This document shows positions 1 through 12,019 of a stretch of DNA of 64,000 bases, piece after piece (the stretch's first letter is position 1; each line of letters opens with the position of its first letter). The notes under the pieces are model-generated. The model did not search any database and had not been told where the DNA came from. It saw only the letters and a list, made by a program, of their open reading frames with translations. Location of the stretch: positions 11,749,782-11,813,781 of the forward strand of contig CM041545.1 in assembly GCA_023238725.1 (NCBI GenBank), in the 5' to 3' direction. The DNA comes from Scortum barcoo (taxonomy: Eukaryota; Chordata; Actinopteri; Centrarchiformes; Terapontidae). The position numbers and the translations under genes are program-made.

Positions 1-3000
1 AAAAGAAAGACAGAAGAAGTAATATAGTTTTCAATGAAAATAGCAATAAAAATGCAAACATAATCATGCTCTCCAATATCGTGAATCATTTCACAGTTGC
101 TCATCAGTCAAAATATTTGCAATTAAGAGATATTTTCCCAAAATCAATCAGGTCTAAACTGTTTTTAAAAGACTTTGTTGACAAACAGCTTTCCTCAGTG
201 GGAAAAATGTTTGCCAGTAATGTTATAGAGAAACAAACTAAGGGAAGAAATATGTTCTCACATTACAGAAAGCAAAAAGAGATTATATGACTGAAGAAAT
301 AAAACAAAACTTGCAGCCACATAAAACAAAAAAACAACAACAACACAAACATAGCTAACTAGCTTAGCAAGGTGGCTCATTTTAGCATGTTTTCCCAATA
401 TCTTATCAATATCTGAGTATATATACGGAGCTGCACGTTAACTTCAAATAAAAATATCTATTGGACATTTGTGTGGACTTTCTTACCTAAGACAGATGAA
501 TGCTGACAAATCATATCTCCACCTGTTCAGGTGTGATGTCCAGACATGTTTAATGTGTTTCTGCCTGTCCCTTGTTATACCGCCATCTACCGGCTGTAAA
601 CTGATCATAATACAGTTTATTGTCTGGCTGCATAATATAAGCACAATGCTAATTTTGTGGCTTTTGGTAATTAGGAATACTGAAATTAGCCAGTTTTTCA
701 GTGTTTACAATAAATAATAACTTCCGCACCGGTTTCCGGTGAATGCAAACCGGGCACATGAGTCATCCTGCATGAACACGTACTGCTGTGATTTGCTCCT
801 GTGCAGGTACGTGAACAGCAAAACATCCCTATTATGCAGTTTATGGAACATTACTCTTCTCACCCGCTCAGAGTTTGTGCCTCTCGTGTACTGGAAGATA
901 TTTCCAGGAAGGTATGCGTCGGTTTGTCTAAAAGATAATTAACCAGGCCTGTTTGAAAACTCCCCGAGTATCATTTAAAAACACTTACCGCTGTTCTGAA
1001 TACCCATGGTGCGACAATGACAGTGCCTATGAAAGCCCTTGAAACTGTAATTAAATTATAGTAAAAAATTATTACATTAACTACAGAATAACAAGCTACC
1101 ATACTATATTAAAACCCTTACAGCCTCATGGTTCACCTGCACAGGTGTTTTCATACCTGTTAAGCCCTCTCATGAGCCTCCCTGGTTGGTTTACCAGATC
1201 TAGACCCGCCTCTGCACACTGTGACAGATCTTTGCAGCACCCAATCAATTGATAGCAACCATCACAAGACAAAAAAAAATGTCTATGTCTATGTCCTTAT
1301 TTTTCACTCATCCATCTCATCAAGAGATCTACCCTTAAGATCTTCAGCCGTGGCTTTCTCTCTCCCCCTCCTGGGTGAGGCAAATAAAGGAAAGGCCGCG
1401 CTCAGTGCCCACTGTCTCCACTTCACTTCCTGCGGCTAACCAGCTGTTTTTGTCTAATTGGCGGAGTAAACACTGTCTCCCTTTCAACACTATTAAATTA
1501 ATCAGAGCTCTTCTCATTGCTACAGGGGCATAAAGACTGTGTGGACTTCATGGAATCAACTCTTTCCTCTGTGGACATCTGACATGTCATTTCAGAAAAA
1601 GCACAAGAAATAACATCAATAAGGGCGATAAGAGTCTAAGACCTGGCTCAACTAAATGGAACAGAGCCCTTATTTATGTTATTAAGCACAAATGAATAAA
1701 AAAGTCTACCTGAAGCACAGCTCCAGATATCTTCAACATGAACAGACGTTTAACCAGATAACTGGAAACACCTGTAAGATCTTTGTTACAACGTCCAGAA
1801 AATGAGGCTGGGCTTGGACGAGGCCTCGTTGGATATTATAGTGAAGGATGTCCAGCAATTTTCTTTAGTTAAAGATGAGGTCTTAAGGGACATCTATGAT
1901 GCAGGCAAAACACAAAGGCTCAGCTCTACTATGAAATACTTTGATTGGCACTTTCCTTTCTCCACATTTGAACCTGGTGTTAAAAGGGTCAAGAGCCAGA
2001 CCTCAGGGGTGAAGAACATCTATACACAGGCATGTGGAACATTTTAAATCAAGTGACACAGCTGCCTGGCTAACAGGCACACATGGGCTTACCACTGTTA
2101 AAACTCATACAAGAGAAGAGGGAACAGCACTTTTTGACATGTTGCAAAGGCTTTTTGTAAAGAGAGGACTAGCTTAGAGTATTAAGGCCATTGTACAAAG
2201 CGCTCTGGGGACATGTCAGAGATAAAGTGGTATCAAGGTCTACAGTGATCTCACTGAGGACAGCATACCCGCACAGGCCACTGGACTAGTGCTAAACTGG
2301 TCATTTATTTCAAATTGAATGTGTTGGGGAGGTTAGCGTGTCCTGTTCCCGGATTTAAAGAGTTTTTGTAATGCTGAGAGAGCTATGGAGAGGGTGACAA
2401 GGGTGGTGCGCAACAGTACAAATGGCCCCACGAGAAAAAGTAGAGGTCTAGTCATGCAAGACATGTTTTACATTCACTGTGTCCAGCTGAAAGACAATAG
2501 AATGAATCATCTCTGTGGAAACAGATGGTCAGAGAACTGGATTACTGGGTCATCTGCAAGGCAATCTACCTGCACCTGTTCAGAGCTGCTGCTCTGTACA
2601 TCAACATTAAACTTTAAAAAATGAAGCACGATTACAATGCTGCACATTTTTTAGATCCACTCATGATACATTATCCCTCTCACTTTGCACTTCACATTTC
2701 TGCTTATAAGAAATATCTAAGAAATGTGGCAAGGGTTTCAATCCTGAAGCAGCGAGATCTTTTTTTTTTGTAACCAAGTAAGAGGGCACGATTAGGTTGG
2801 ACATTAGTCTCGCATCTTTGTATTATTACCTTTGATTGTAGGGCAGTTATGTAATCAAGCACATGTCACTGAGACTCAAATGAATAGCAGGGGAACGAGA
2901 CAATGGGTCATGCACTCGCGCGTCATCTAATGTTTGTGTCCGTGAAAGCCTGGTGTCATGGATAAGTGTGTTTCACTGTGTGTAAAAAAAGATACGAGAG

Positions 3001-6000
3001 CTCTAATCAGATAGCAGCTAGATGCTCTAATTTAACTTGGATGACAAGCAAGACCAAATGGTATTTGCATACACTAATAGCCGCGCTGTGCTGCTCCCTC
3101 CTGCACTTTACATATTAGTGACTGACCGAGATCAATAGCTGCACAGTATTAGCATTTTATCTCCCCCCCCACTGCATCGATAGCTGTGCCCCGCAATACG
3201 ACAATAAACCTCACCTTTCACCAGCTGCTGCAGAGTCCTTCTGTCAGGTATCGATAAAGCAAATATAAAAAGGCCCTAATGGTACCAGATCAATACTTTA
3301 AGTTTGGAGGGGACGCCAAATGTTGCCAAACACAACAAACATGTTTGTCTGAAATTTCTGCTTCCCTCTTGCGACAGAAGAAAATGGGAGAGAGGGTGCG
3401 ATCGAACGCCGGGTTTTAGAGCGCAGCACAAACGCAGAAGATGTGAGAGCACGTAGGCTGCCTCGCCGATGCACCAAGACGACTGAGTTTGGAGCCTAAT
3501 CTAAAGGGAGCCGTTGCTAGCGAGGTTATAAATTGAACTACCCTTTCCAGGATATTTTAGGTATTGTTCATGGGTATCACACAAGCGCTACGAAAATATG
3601 GAGGTTAACATCAACTTGCCATCATGTAACAGTCCCTGCACCTACGACTCCCACATAATATGGATTCCAAGCCTCCCAGCTCACCTAAATCAGACTTTTG
3701 CAGGAGTCTAATTTAGAGGTTTGGAACATCGGGGGAAGATTCAATCAAGGAGCAGTTTATGTATACCAAACACACCCAAATATGTAGACAATATCTACGC
3801 ACATGACCTGCATATGTTCTTCTTGATAAAATGTGTTATGTAAAAGAATCACATAAACAGCAGGCTCTCAGCAATGTAAGGTTTCTGCCTTCCTGGTGAT
3901 AGTAAGGCCTCTTTACTGTATAATACAATGTTGACAAGACCTTTCTCACGGAGGACTTGGCGTAACTAATCACATTAATTTTGGCTGCGTTACATGTAGG
4001 CGTCTGTTCCAGCACCCTGCTATAGCGCATGCTGGCTAATTGGACTGGCTTCTGACACCACACGCGGGAGCGCAGTCGTGATTTATTTTATTAGTTATAC
4101 CTTTCCTTTTTCCTGCCACATAAAGAGTGTATTACAGGATCTTGGGTGCACACTGTGGCGCTGCCTCAAAGCCAAGCTAAGGATGATTTGATTTTTTCTG
4201 CACATTACTCGCTCATGTATTCACACTGCTTTCCTGAAATTTGAATCCTTAAATTATCATGTTAACTTGTTCTCATTCTTGTGGTGTAACAGATGAGAGG
4301 GCCAGGGAATTTGAATACAGCGAACATTTTTGGCTTGATATCATGAGAAATCCCCTGCGATTAATTGCAATATGGAAGAAAATATTTAAACTTAAAGAGA
4401 TAGAAACTGACTTGGGAATGGCGAAAGAGCAAGGTGGTGTGCGCTCATCATAACCTGCTGAAGAAACACTTACTGTCAGAAGGGATGCATCCATTTAAAT
4501 AGTAAGTTATAAATCCTGCCTGTCTACATGCCGGCGGCTACACCAGCGTGCTCCGATGCAGCTCTGAGAGATTTAGAGCCCCCAGATTCGCTGCGCTGCT
4601 GACGGGAGGCTTCATCTTGTTTTCTGCTCATATAAAGCAACGTAACAAAGGCCACAAGGTAAGCCCACACGCAGAGGCGATGATTAAACTTCCTCTCAGA
4701 GCTTTCCCAGAAATGCCAAGCAAGCAGACGCGTGCCACGAGCTTGCCTGGCACCTTTAGTTGTTCACTGCTGCTACCACTCACAACTCGGGGTGCAGGTA
4801 ACACAGAGACAGAGAGGATGTAAACGCGCACATAAACAAGATGAGATTCCACAAGCAGCATTAATAGCTGTAGGGGATGTCACTGACAACCACTCATTTA
4901 CACTCAAAGACCTCACTGAACCACAGCTGTCAAGTAACATGCTCAAAGAGATGGCAGTATTAAATGTGCTCTGAGAGCAGCAGATACTACTGGAAGGAGC
5001 CCAGAAATGCTGTGTCAACCAGTCAATAACACAGTGGAGGAAGCTGGAAAAACAACAACAACAAAAAAGAAAGTCTCTGCACTTGCTGCCACTTTTGAAA
5101 CCCACAGAATTAATATGAAGCTTGAACAGTTTTGTAGCTCCTGGTCATCAATTAAAATTTAATCGACATTTCTCTCAGTCAGGTGCAGATCAAAGATCAG
5201 CGTTCTGCATAAGAATACGTTCAGGCTCCTCTGAATCAGCGTTGCCGTACTTGCCAAGCACACAGGAACTGGCACACATGCAACCCCGGCAACAGACAAC
5301 TGTGGTGGTTTCAAGGCAAATATGATACAAGGACAGCACCAATGACATCTGCCGACCTTCATCCGCCTCCCTACAATATCTGTTTGCATTTGAAGAGCAT
5401 AACACACAATATTATTGAAGAGATATCCGAAGTGTTTCTTGAAAAGATTCAATACAAGGACACACAGATGCAGATGGCAAAGCAGCACTTGGGTAATAAT
5501 AAATAAAAGTAATAATTCTCCTACTGCTACCGAGCAAAAACTCAGTAGTTGCTCAGTTTTTCTATCCAACAAGGTGTTGCTTTTTATGGGTAATTGATTT
5601 GGCTCGGTCATCTCCTGATATTAAAATACAGGGACAGGAGTGAGACAGCTGGGTAAAAAAAGCCAGTGGTTCTAGCACTGTCAGAAGTGAATTTCACTGC
5701 CAACTACTTTGCAGGTAAGTTTCACGTCTGCATCGACAGGGACACAAAAGAGAACCACGTATGACCGGTGAGACAGGTTCGGCAACATTTTAGAGGTTGG
5801 ATTTCAGGAAGAAATGGAAGAATTAAAAGGTTGTACTATTCTAAATTAATCTCAAATGCCACAAAATGCTGTGTCTGAAGTGAGGAAATTGGACAGTCAA
5901 ATCCTAGATTCAGAGATTTTAAGTCATAAAAGAAAATGTGATCGCTGCCGTACTATCTCGCGTTTGGAGGGCTGAGTTGGTTCCCTCCTACGGGGTCAGC

Positions 6001-6056
6001 TGGCACACCTGTTTGCAGTTAGGTTGATTGGCTCATTAGCAGGCCCACTCATTGTC

Positions 6057-6072
6057 TCACACACACATGCAT

Positions 6073-6102
<30 letters not shown>
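6057..6102 (+). repeat. (CA)n microsatellite
   Basis: An imperfect then perfect CA tract, interrupted once by ATGCATG. Confidence 0.97.
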
Positions 6103-6104
<2 letters not shown>

Positions 6105-9100
6105 CAGAGAGGGAGGCAGCAGACAACGCCTTGGGACAAACCAGCTGCTGTCCTATTCGTTTTCCAAATTTCTGTCGGGCTGTTATTGAGACATGTTTGA
6201 GAGAACAGTTTGGGCTAACATATAAACAATTAGTTTGTTAAGTTCTCAGAATAGCAGCTGGACTGTGAAAATTAGATGTGAAACGAGACTTCCTGCAAGT
6301 AACATTGTGTCCCTGAGTTTCTGTGATGGCAAGGCCTGATTAAATACACTTGAAAAGGACTCCCGAAAACAGAGTAAAAAGAAAAACAAAACAAGACAAA
6401 GTACAAGCCAAGAATAATGGACTCAAGCAGGCCAATAAGATGTGAACTCACATCGCCTTCACTCACAATCCTTGACTTAATAGTAGATTTTGAGTCATCG
6501 CTCTCAGCCGCTGAGATGGAGTTGCGTAGGCAGCGCTGCGCTCGACTTGAATGGAGGGTGTTTTTGTTCCACGCAAGCTGACCCAGACTTTAAACTCTCC
6601 CAGGGCCTGTTGTTTGAACATTGTTTGTCTGGCCCTCTACCGGGTCGCGGCGTTCCCCCTTCCATATCACAAAACACAGAGGTTCATGACCCAGCTTTTT
6701 TCCGTGAATAAATGAACAAGAGGGTTCAGTTGAAAGTCAGTCCACATCCGACAGCCGAGTAATGATGGTGATATTGGAATTGTGTTTGTGCTGTCTAATA
6801 TAACCACAAATACTGCCTACCAAGCCGTATTAAAGGCTTTCCATTTGATTCCATGAATGGTCCGCAGATGCTTAAAACGCTCTCAAGTTGTGTCGAACTA
6901 ATCTGAAGAATACATGCTCAGAAGAGGGAGGACACAGATCACTGTGGTGCACCTATGCATACTTTAAAAAGGGGTTTAAACTGATTAAAGTCCGAGGGAG
7001 TCCAGAGAGGAGAAATAAGGCTGCAGCACTACTTACCGGTGTCTTAATGAAGACAGCCGTGAGTAAAAAGAATGAGAACTCTGCACACTACTGACTGAAA
7101 CTAATTCAGATGCTGGGATGCATTTAAATGTTGTTCACACATTTAAAAATAGGTGTAGATACATAACAAAGTGAGCAGTAATGCCGTTGAATTTAAATGA
7201 AACCTTTCATTCCAGTTGAATTATAATAAATATAGGATAATTTGCAATACCAGACAATAAACAGAGTAACCAAAATTACTGTTAAATATGTTCAAATGTT
7301 AAATTGTGGTTGTTATAGAATCAGTCTCGCAAAATGATGGACTTGGGACAAACAGCTGAGAAGTAGATTTCCTGGATATTTAAAGGAAAGAAGTTTTAAA
7401 TGGGCAACCTATTCTCTCCAACACTTCTCCAGTGTGTTCTTTCCCTTTTTCAGGCATTTGGTAGGCTAAAGTTATTTAAAGAGGAGTACCAGCCACAGCT
7501 TTCAAGTGGGAAGAAACACGAGTTATTTTTAAGGGTCCTGTGGTTGGCTGCATTTCTATTCTGTAATCCCGGGATACATGCTGCCATTTTTGACCTTGTA
7601 GATCTTTTTGTTTTATTTAGCCCATTGTGATTCACCTTGGTCCCTTACTGCCTCTATCTGGAAGCTTTTAAAGAACAATGTTGCACCCTTTAAGACTTTC
7701 ACATTATCTGTTCTTCCAAGCATTGTCATTTTTAATGGGGTATGAACACCCAGTGCTTTTAGTTTTCATTGCTCACTCTGCTATCAGACCTAGTACAATA
7801 GTTTTAATTGTGCTTGACCTGATGCTGTGTGTGTAATTTTACTTGTGTATAGACCATTTTCACCCCTCACTAAATGATTGGATGATCATGCAGCAGGTTT
7901 AAACTATGAAACATTTAAATATAACTCCCTGAGATTTTATGGTGGCTCATGCTTGGCTCACTTAGCATGCAGGCACTTTTTTTTTCTTTTTTAAAACCAT
8001 TCCAGGCATTTAACCTTCATGTTTTACATGGAAAGTTTAAAAATCAAGGTGAGAAGACGGATATAAAACTGGTGGTGTATTTAATGATTTTTTCCAGTTT
8101 TATGAAGGGAAAGCCAGCAGAGAGGTGAAACTACAGCATTTTTTATTGCATTAGCTGTACATGAGTTTGAAAAACTAAAAAGATAGAGAAACTGAAAGAT
8201 AATGTTAATTATAAATATACATATGTGTTATATTGAAAATTATTGTCTTCCAAGAGTTTAGGATGAACCAAATCTTGGCTGAAATGATTTACATTTCTAC
8301 TAGATTGAATTGTTACACCTCTTCTCAGAGTGAGGACGGTCCCTCTGAGGGGGAGAGGAAACGTGGGTGCAGAAGCTTTTGCAAAGGATGGCCTATTTGA
8401 TTCTTTATTACAGCGCATTAAAGAGGATTAAATCAGTTTGTCTTTCCCTCATACAATTGTGTTCTTTCAGAAATCTGGAACAGAGTTCTTCGCTGTGCAG
8501 TTTTGCAAATAAGTCAGTAAGGTGAGCACTAGTTGTCATTACACTTGAGCTGCTTCGCTTTGATTTTAACCACCGATTTCATGGCATCTTTCAAAATGTC
8601 TTGAGTTCATGTATTTAACGATTGAATCGGTGTCTGGAAGATGTTTTTGCAGAGCAGTACAGAAAGGTAGACATCCTCCCTACAGCAGTACACTCCAATT
8701 TGTTTAGGTGCTAGTGAAACACAGGCATGATGTGCGAGAAGCTGAAGTGTCAAATGGGTCCATCACACATCGAAATTCAGCTCTCACATGTTTTGTGTGT
8801 GCTTCATCAGACTTGCTCATGTTTTTGAGTACATTGTTTCAGTTTGTCACGGGCGAGCTTTTGCCGGAGCTGTGTGTCTGTGTGTGTCTATGCGTGTCTG
8901 TGTCTTTTGTTTGCTGCTCATACTTTTCGAAAAAGGTGTCAGGAAATGTTTGCCAGTTCTTTTCAGCGCAGTTTGGCTCTTTGATTAAGAGTTTTGCACG
9001 TTCAAACTGTTGTAGAAACTGTGCCAAGGCAATCAGAAAAATGTATTGTCATCAGGGGGAAAAGCAGAGCAGCATGCAGCAGAAATGCATAGCTATAAGT

Positions 9101-10204
9101 GGCCGAGAGTGCGTCTTGTTTACCCCTCTGTTCAAGTTTTAGACAAGTCCTTTCACTGGTGGTTTACACTAATTCTCGCTTTAACTTCCTGTGAACCTTC
9201 ACATTTCTCTCTCGCACTCACACGCATTATGTAATCCTGCCCGCCACCTGCTATTGTCACAGCTTTGGGCCAATACAGCACACTTAAGGCTAAATTATGC
9301 CCGTCTCGTTCATGCTGAGATTGCACCACTAATAACGCCCATCTGTCTAAAGAGCCCACGAAGCAAACAAACAGTGCATCTGCACCACAAATCGCCCTGG
9401 AGCCGCGCGTCTGCGTCGTTCTGCCGTCGGTTCCCACACTGAGCGCGGCGGAGGTGACGTGAATCAACCTGAAACTGGAGAGCCGATAATGATTCCACCT
9501 GGGAGCGCGAATGAAACCGGTGATGGGTGACAGGCGAGGTAACAGAACAGGGGTGATGTTTGAACTGTCGGTAAATCGCGAACAACGGCGTGGCAGCCGC
9601 AACAACATGAGCTTTTGACTCCCTCCAAACACAGTCACAATTTAAAAGTCAGTGTTTTTTTTTTTTTTTGGTTGTCATTTAAAACAAACTCCAGCTGTGG
9701 ATCTCAGACTCAGTTCGCTTCTGTTTTTAGAGCACACCGAAGATAATAACTGCTATTTCAGTTTTAACACCACCTTACCTGAAGCGAACACGTGACATGC
9801 GAAGAGAGAGACAGAGCGATGAGGGTCTTTCTATTAGAGCTAATGTTTGTTTGTTTGTTTCATTCATCAGCTCCATCCATTTGTTTGTATTTATTCACAT
9901 CTTGCATCCCTCTTTTGGCTCAGCTGTTTACTATGAAAAAAGGGGTCAGCACAAAAATGATCTCATTCATTTAGCTGAATCACAGTGTGTTGCATTTACC
10001 AGGTTTCCTCTTCATCTCTTGTGGTCTGACCAGCAAAAGGCTGACTATGAAATGGTCTCACAACAAATAATTTGCACTGCAGTCAGCTAGGAGAAGGACA
10101 GGAAACCCGGCCCAAATGAACCAAAATAAAAAGGAGCAAACACTCTCGTATTTAGACTAAACTAATTAAACAGGATCAACTTAATTGTTTCAAGTTGTGC
10201 TCGC

Positions 10205-10229
10205 AAAAAAAAAAAAAAAAAAAAAAAAA
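10205..10229 (+). repeat. Poly(A) tract, 25 bases
   Basis: An uninterrupted A run. No SINE, LINE or processed-gene body was recognised before it, so it may be a simple homopolymer. Confidence 0.97.
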
Positions 10230-11395
10230 CCCTTTCATTGGTATTACTGCGACTTGTGCGGATATGGTGTTTGTGCATGTCAGAGCTTTCTCTCACAAAA
10301 CGAAGCCCCGTGACGAAGTCCGTGTGTCTGTCTATTCATGTTGTAATGAACTGATTTCAATGCCTTCTGCCCAAAGCACACCGTGATGTGATCCAACCGA
10401 CCCTGAAAAACACCATGAATACATAAATAAATGCAGGGTCACTTTCAGCGGCAAACCAGGAAGTTGTTTACTCGTTCAATCACGAGGCTTATTTAAGAGT
10501 CTGTGAATGAGAATCCCAAAATATCATTTTAGCTGTTAATCCTCAGAGTCACTCAGAGTTGAAACCAAATTAAAATTTTCCCCCCTCACCATACAAAGCC
10601 TCATTATTTGCTGCAGTCAGGTTTTTGTAGTTCTCAGGCTCGCATTGAGAAACCTTAATGAGTTTGATGCTGTTCAGTGGGGGGAAAAACAAGTTTTTTC
10701 CTCCTAATTCTCTTGATTTTGAATGCCATAATTCCCACCAGTGTGGCGTAACCTTGCATTCAGCAAGAGTAAATCAAAGTCGGTCTGACAAACCAAATTG
10801 ATTTTCACCTCAAGGTTAACATTTTACTGGCTCCAATCAAATGAGTTACATAACTAATGAAAGATGTGTGCACAGTTTAGTTCCCAGCTCAATACCCAGC
10901 AGGATCGTCCTCATCACCGAGGACAACTATCAGCCTCCCCCGGCCGAGCGTAGCTCATTTGAACAGACTCTTCCACTGCTCAACAAACTTAGCCACCTGC
11001 TTTGATCTCTCACTTTTCTGAATTTCACTTAGGATCTGAGTTCCCATATGTAAACTGCGCCGTCTCTCCATAGGAGCACACTCAACACAACACTCCGAGT
11101 CGTGGCAGTCGACTTTAATGAACTACAAAATATGTAAACTAAAGGAAAACAAGGACATCCCAGCTAAAGTCGCGCCAGCTTTGTCATTGTATCTAGGTCA
11201 GGAGAATGCAATATTATCCAGTCCATATGTACTTTCACGGCCGCGCTTTGGATTTTGAGGCAGTCGTTGTAGCAGGAGCTACTCCACCTTAACGTGCTCC
11301 CTCCAGCACTGCCATATGGAAAGATGCTGCTTCTCTACAATAACAATCATCACGGTTATCACCTCTTATAGCACAACACATGGACACACATAAGA

Positions 11396-11408
11396 GGGGG
11401 GGGGGGGG
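11396..11408 (+). repeat. Poly(G) tract, 13 bases
   Basis: An uninterrupted run of 13 G; prone to slippage and sequencing error. Confidence 0.95.
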
Positions 11409-11518
11409 AACAAGCAAAGAGGAAAATGGGCAGATGGGAGGATGGCAGAGAGAGGAAACAAGAATGTGTCATTTAACAGTGGAAGGAGGGGAACAAGATG
11501 GGTCATGATGGGGAGGAG

Positions 11519-11549
11519 GTGTGTGTGTGTCTGTGTGTGTGGGGGGGGG
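11519..11549 (+). repeat. (GT)n followed by poly(G)
   Basis: GT repeats with one CT interruption, ending in a run of G. They lie in the predicted first intron of the minus-strand poly-Gln gene, close to its donor. Confidence 0.95.
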
Positions 11550-11579
11550 TGACAGATGCACGTCTGATTTTGCATTTAC

Positions 11580-11628
11580 CTGACAGGGAATCAGAAGACG
11601 CGCTCTCCTGCTGCTGCTGCTGCTGCAT
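11580..11628 (-). CDS. Candidate first coding exon with poly-Gln start, gene unidentified
   Basis: On the minus strand an ATG at 11628-11626 with A at -3 is followed by six CAG codons, then ESASSDSLS and one base of a Gly codon, ending at a good donor (TCAG|GTAAAT). The coding part is 49 nt, so the exon ends in phase 1. Upstream on the same strand lie a (CA)n-containing leader, a CpG-rich patch and a TATA-like AATAAAAG (near 11,835-11,842). A Gln-rich start followed by a Ser/Asp-rich stretch is common in transcription regulators, but I do not recognise the family and found no following exon in the 11.5 kb downstream. It could be a chance ORF in a noncoding first exon. Confidence 0.35.
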
Positions 11629-11667
11629 CTTGACCCTTGACGCTGGCTCCAGTGTGAGGCTGTGCAA

Positions 11668-11708
11668 GTGTGTGTGTGTGTGAGTCTGTGTGTGTGTGTG
11701 TGTGTGTC
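11668..11708 (+). repeat. (GT)n in the predicted 5' leader of the poly-Gln exon
   Basis: GT repeats with one AGTC interruption; on the minus strand they read as (CA)n within the presumed 5' UTR. Confidence 0.95.
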
Positions 11709-11960
11709 CACAAGCCACAGAGAGCGAGCGAGCCAGCCAGCACGCCTCGCTGTGTGTTGTGATGACGGAGTCCGCTCGGCAGCTCAGCGGAGCAGCGGAG
11801 CCGGGAGGGAGGTGCGGGAGAGGAGACGCGCTCCTTTTATTACTCCGCCAAGTGGCTCCGATCTCTCGCGCTCATTCCCTGCAAGCGCGGACGTCTCACG
11901 CGCAAACACATGTATGAGGCGGGGAGGAGGAGGAGCAGCGTGCAGGGAGGGATCTGGAGT
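11700..11960 (-). promoter_or_regulatory. CpG-rich island with TATA-like element upstream of the poly-Gln exon
   Basis: About 250 bp with many CpG and GCGC/CGCG words, unlike the flanks. On the minus strand it contains AATAAAAG followed within about 200 bp by the ATG of the poly-Gln exon; the spacing fits a TATA-driven start near 11.80 kb. A (GA)n tract adjoins its upstream side. The promoter role and strand are inferred from the downstream exon. Confidence 0.4.
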
Positions 11961-11982
11961 GGATGAAGAAGAGGAGGTGCAG

Positions 11983-11985
<3 letters not shown>

Positions 11986-12017
<32 letters not shown>
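11986..12017 (+). repeat. (GA)n microsatellite
   Basis: A perfect GA tract bordering the CpG-rich patch at 11.7-11.96 kb. GA tracts near promoters can bind GAGA-type factors or form H-DNA; no evidence here separates that from a simple repeat. Confidence 0.95.
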
Positions 12018-12018
<1 letters not shown>

Positions 12019-12019
12019 A

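Larger units (their letters stand above)
1..11395. other. Gene-free region
   Basis: No exon, RNA gene or intact mobile element was recognised here. Many short ORFs are present but none shows family motifs or paired splice sites. The stretch at about 2.75-3.27 kb (with the ATTTGCAT octamer-type word near 3,063) looks less repetitive than its surroundings and could be a regulatory block. A mildly CpG-rich patch lies at 9.30-9.60 kb. If the poly-Gln exon at 11.6 kb is real, this region is its first intron. Confidence 0.5.

Noticed and set aside
9153..9638. 161-codon open frame on the minus strand, the longest in the window
   Set aside because: No recognisable domain, composition like frameshifted CpG-rich noncoding DNA, and overlapping open frames in other phases; no splice or start context supports it.
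11469..11718. His/Thr-rich open frames on the minus strand overlapping the poly-Gln exon
   Set aside because: They are reading frames of (CA)n repeats. Only the internal ATG-CAG stretch ending at a splice donor has gene-like context.
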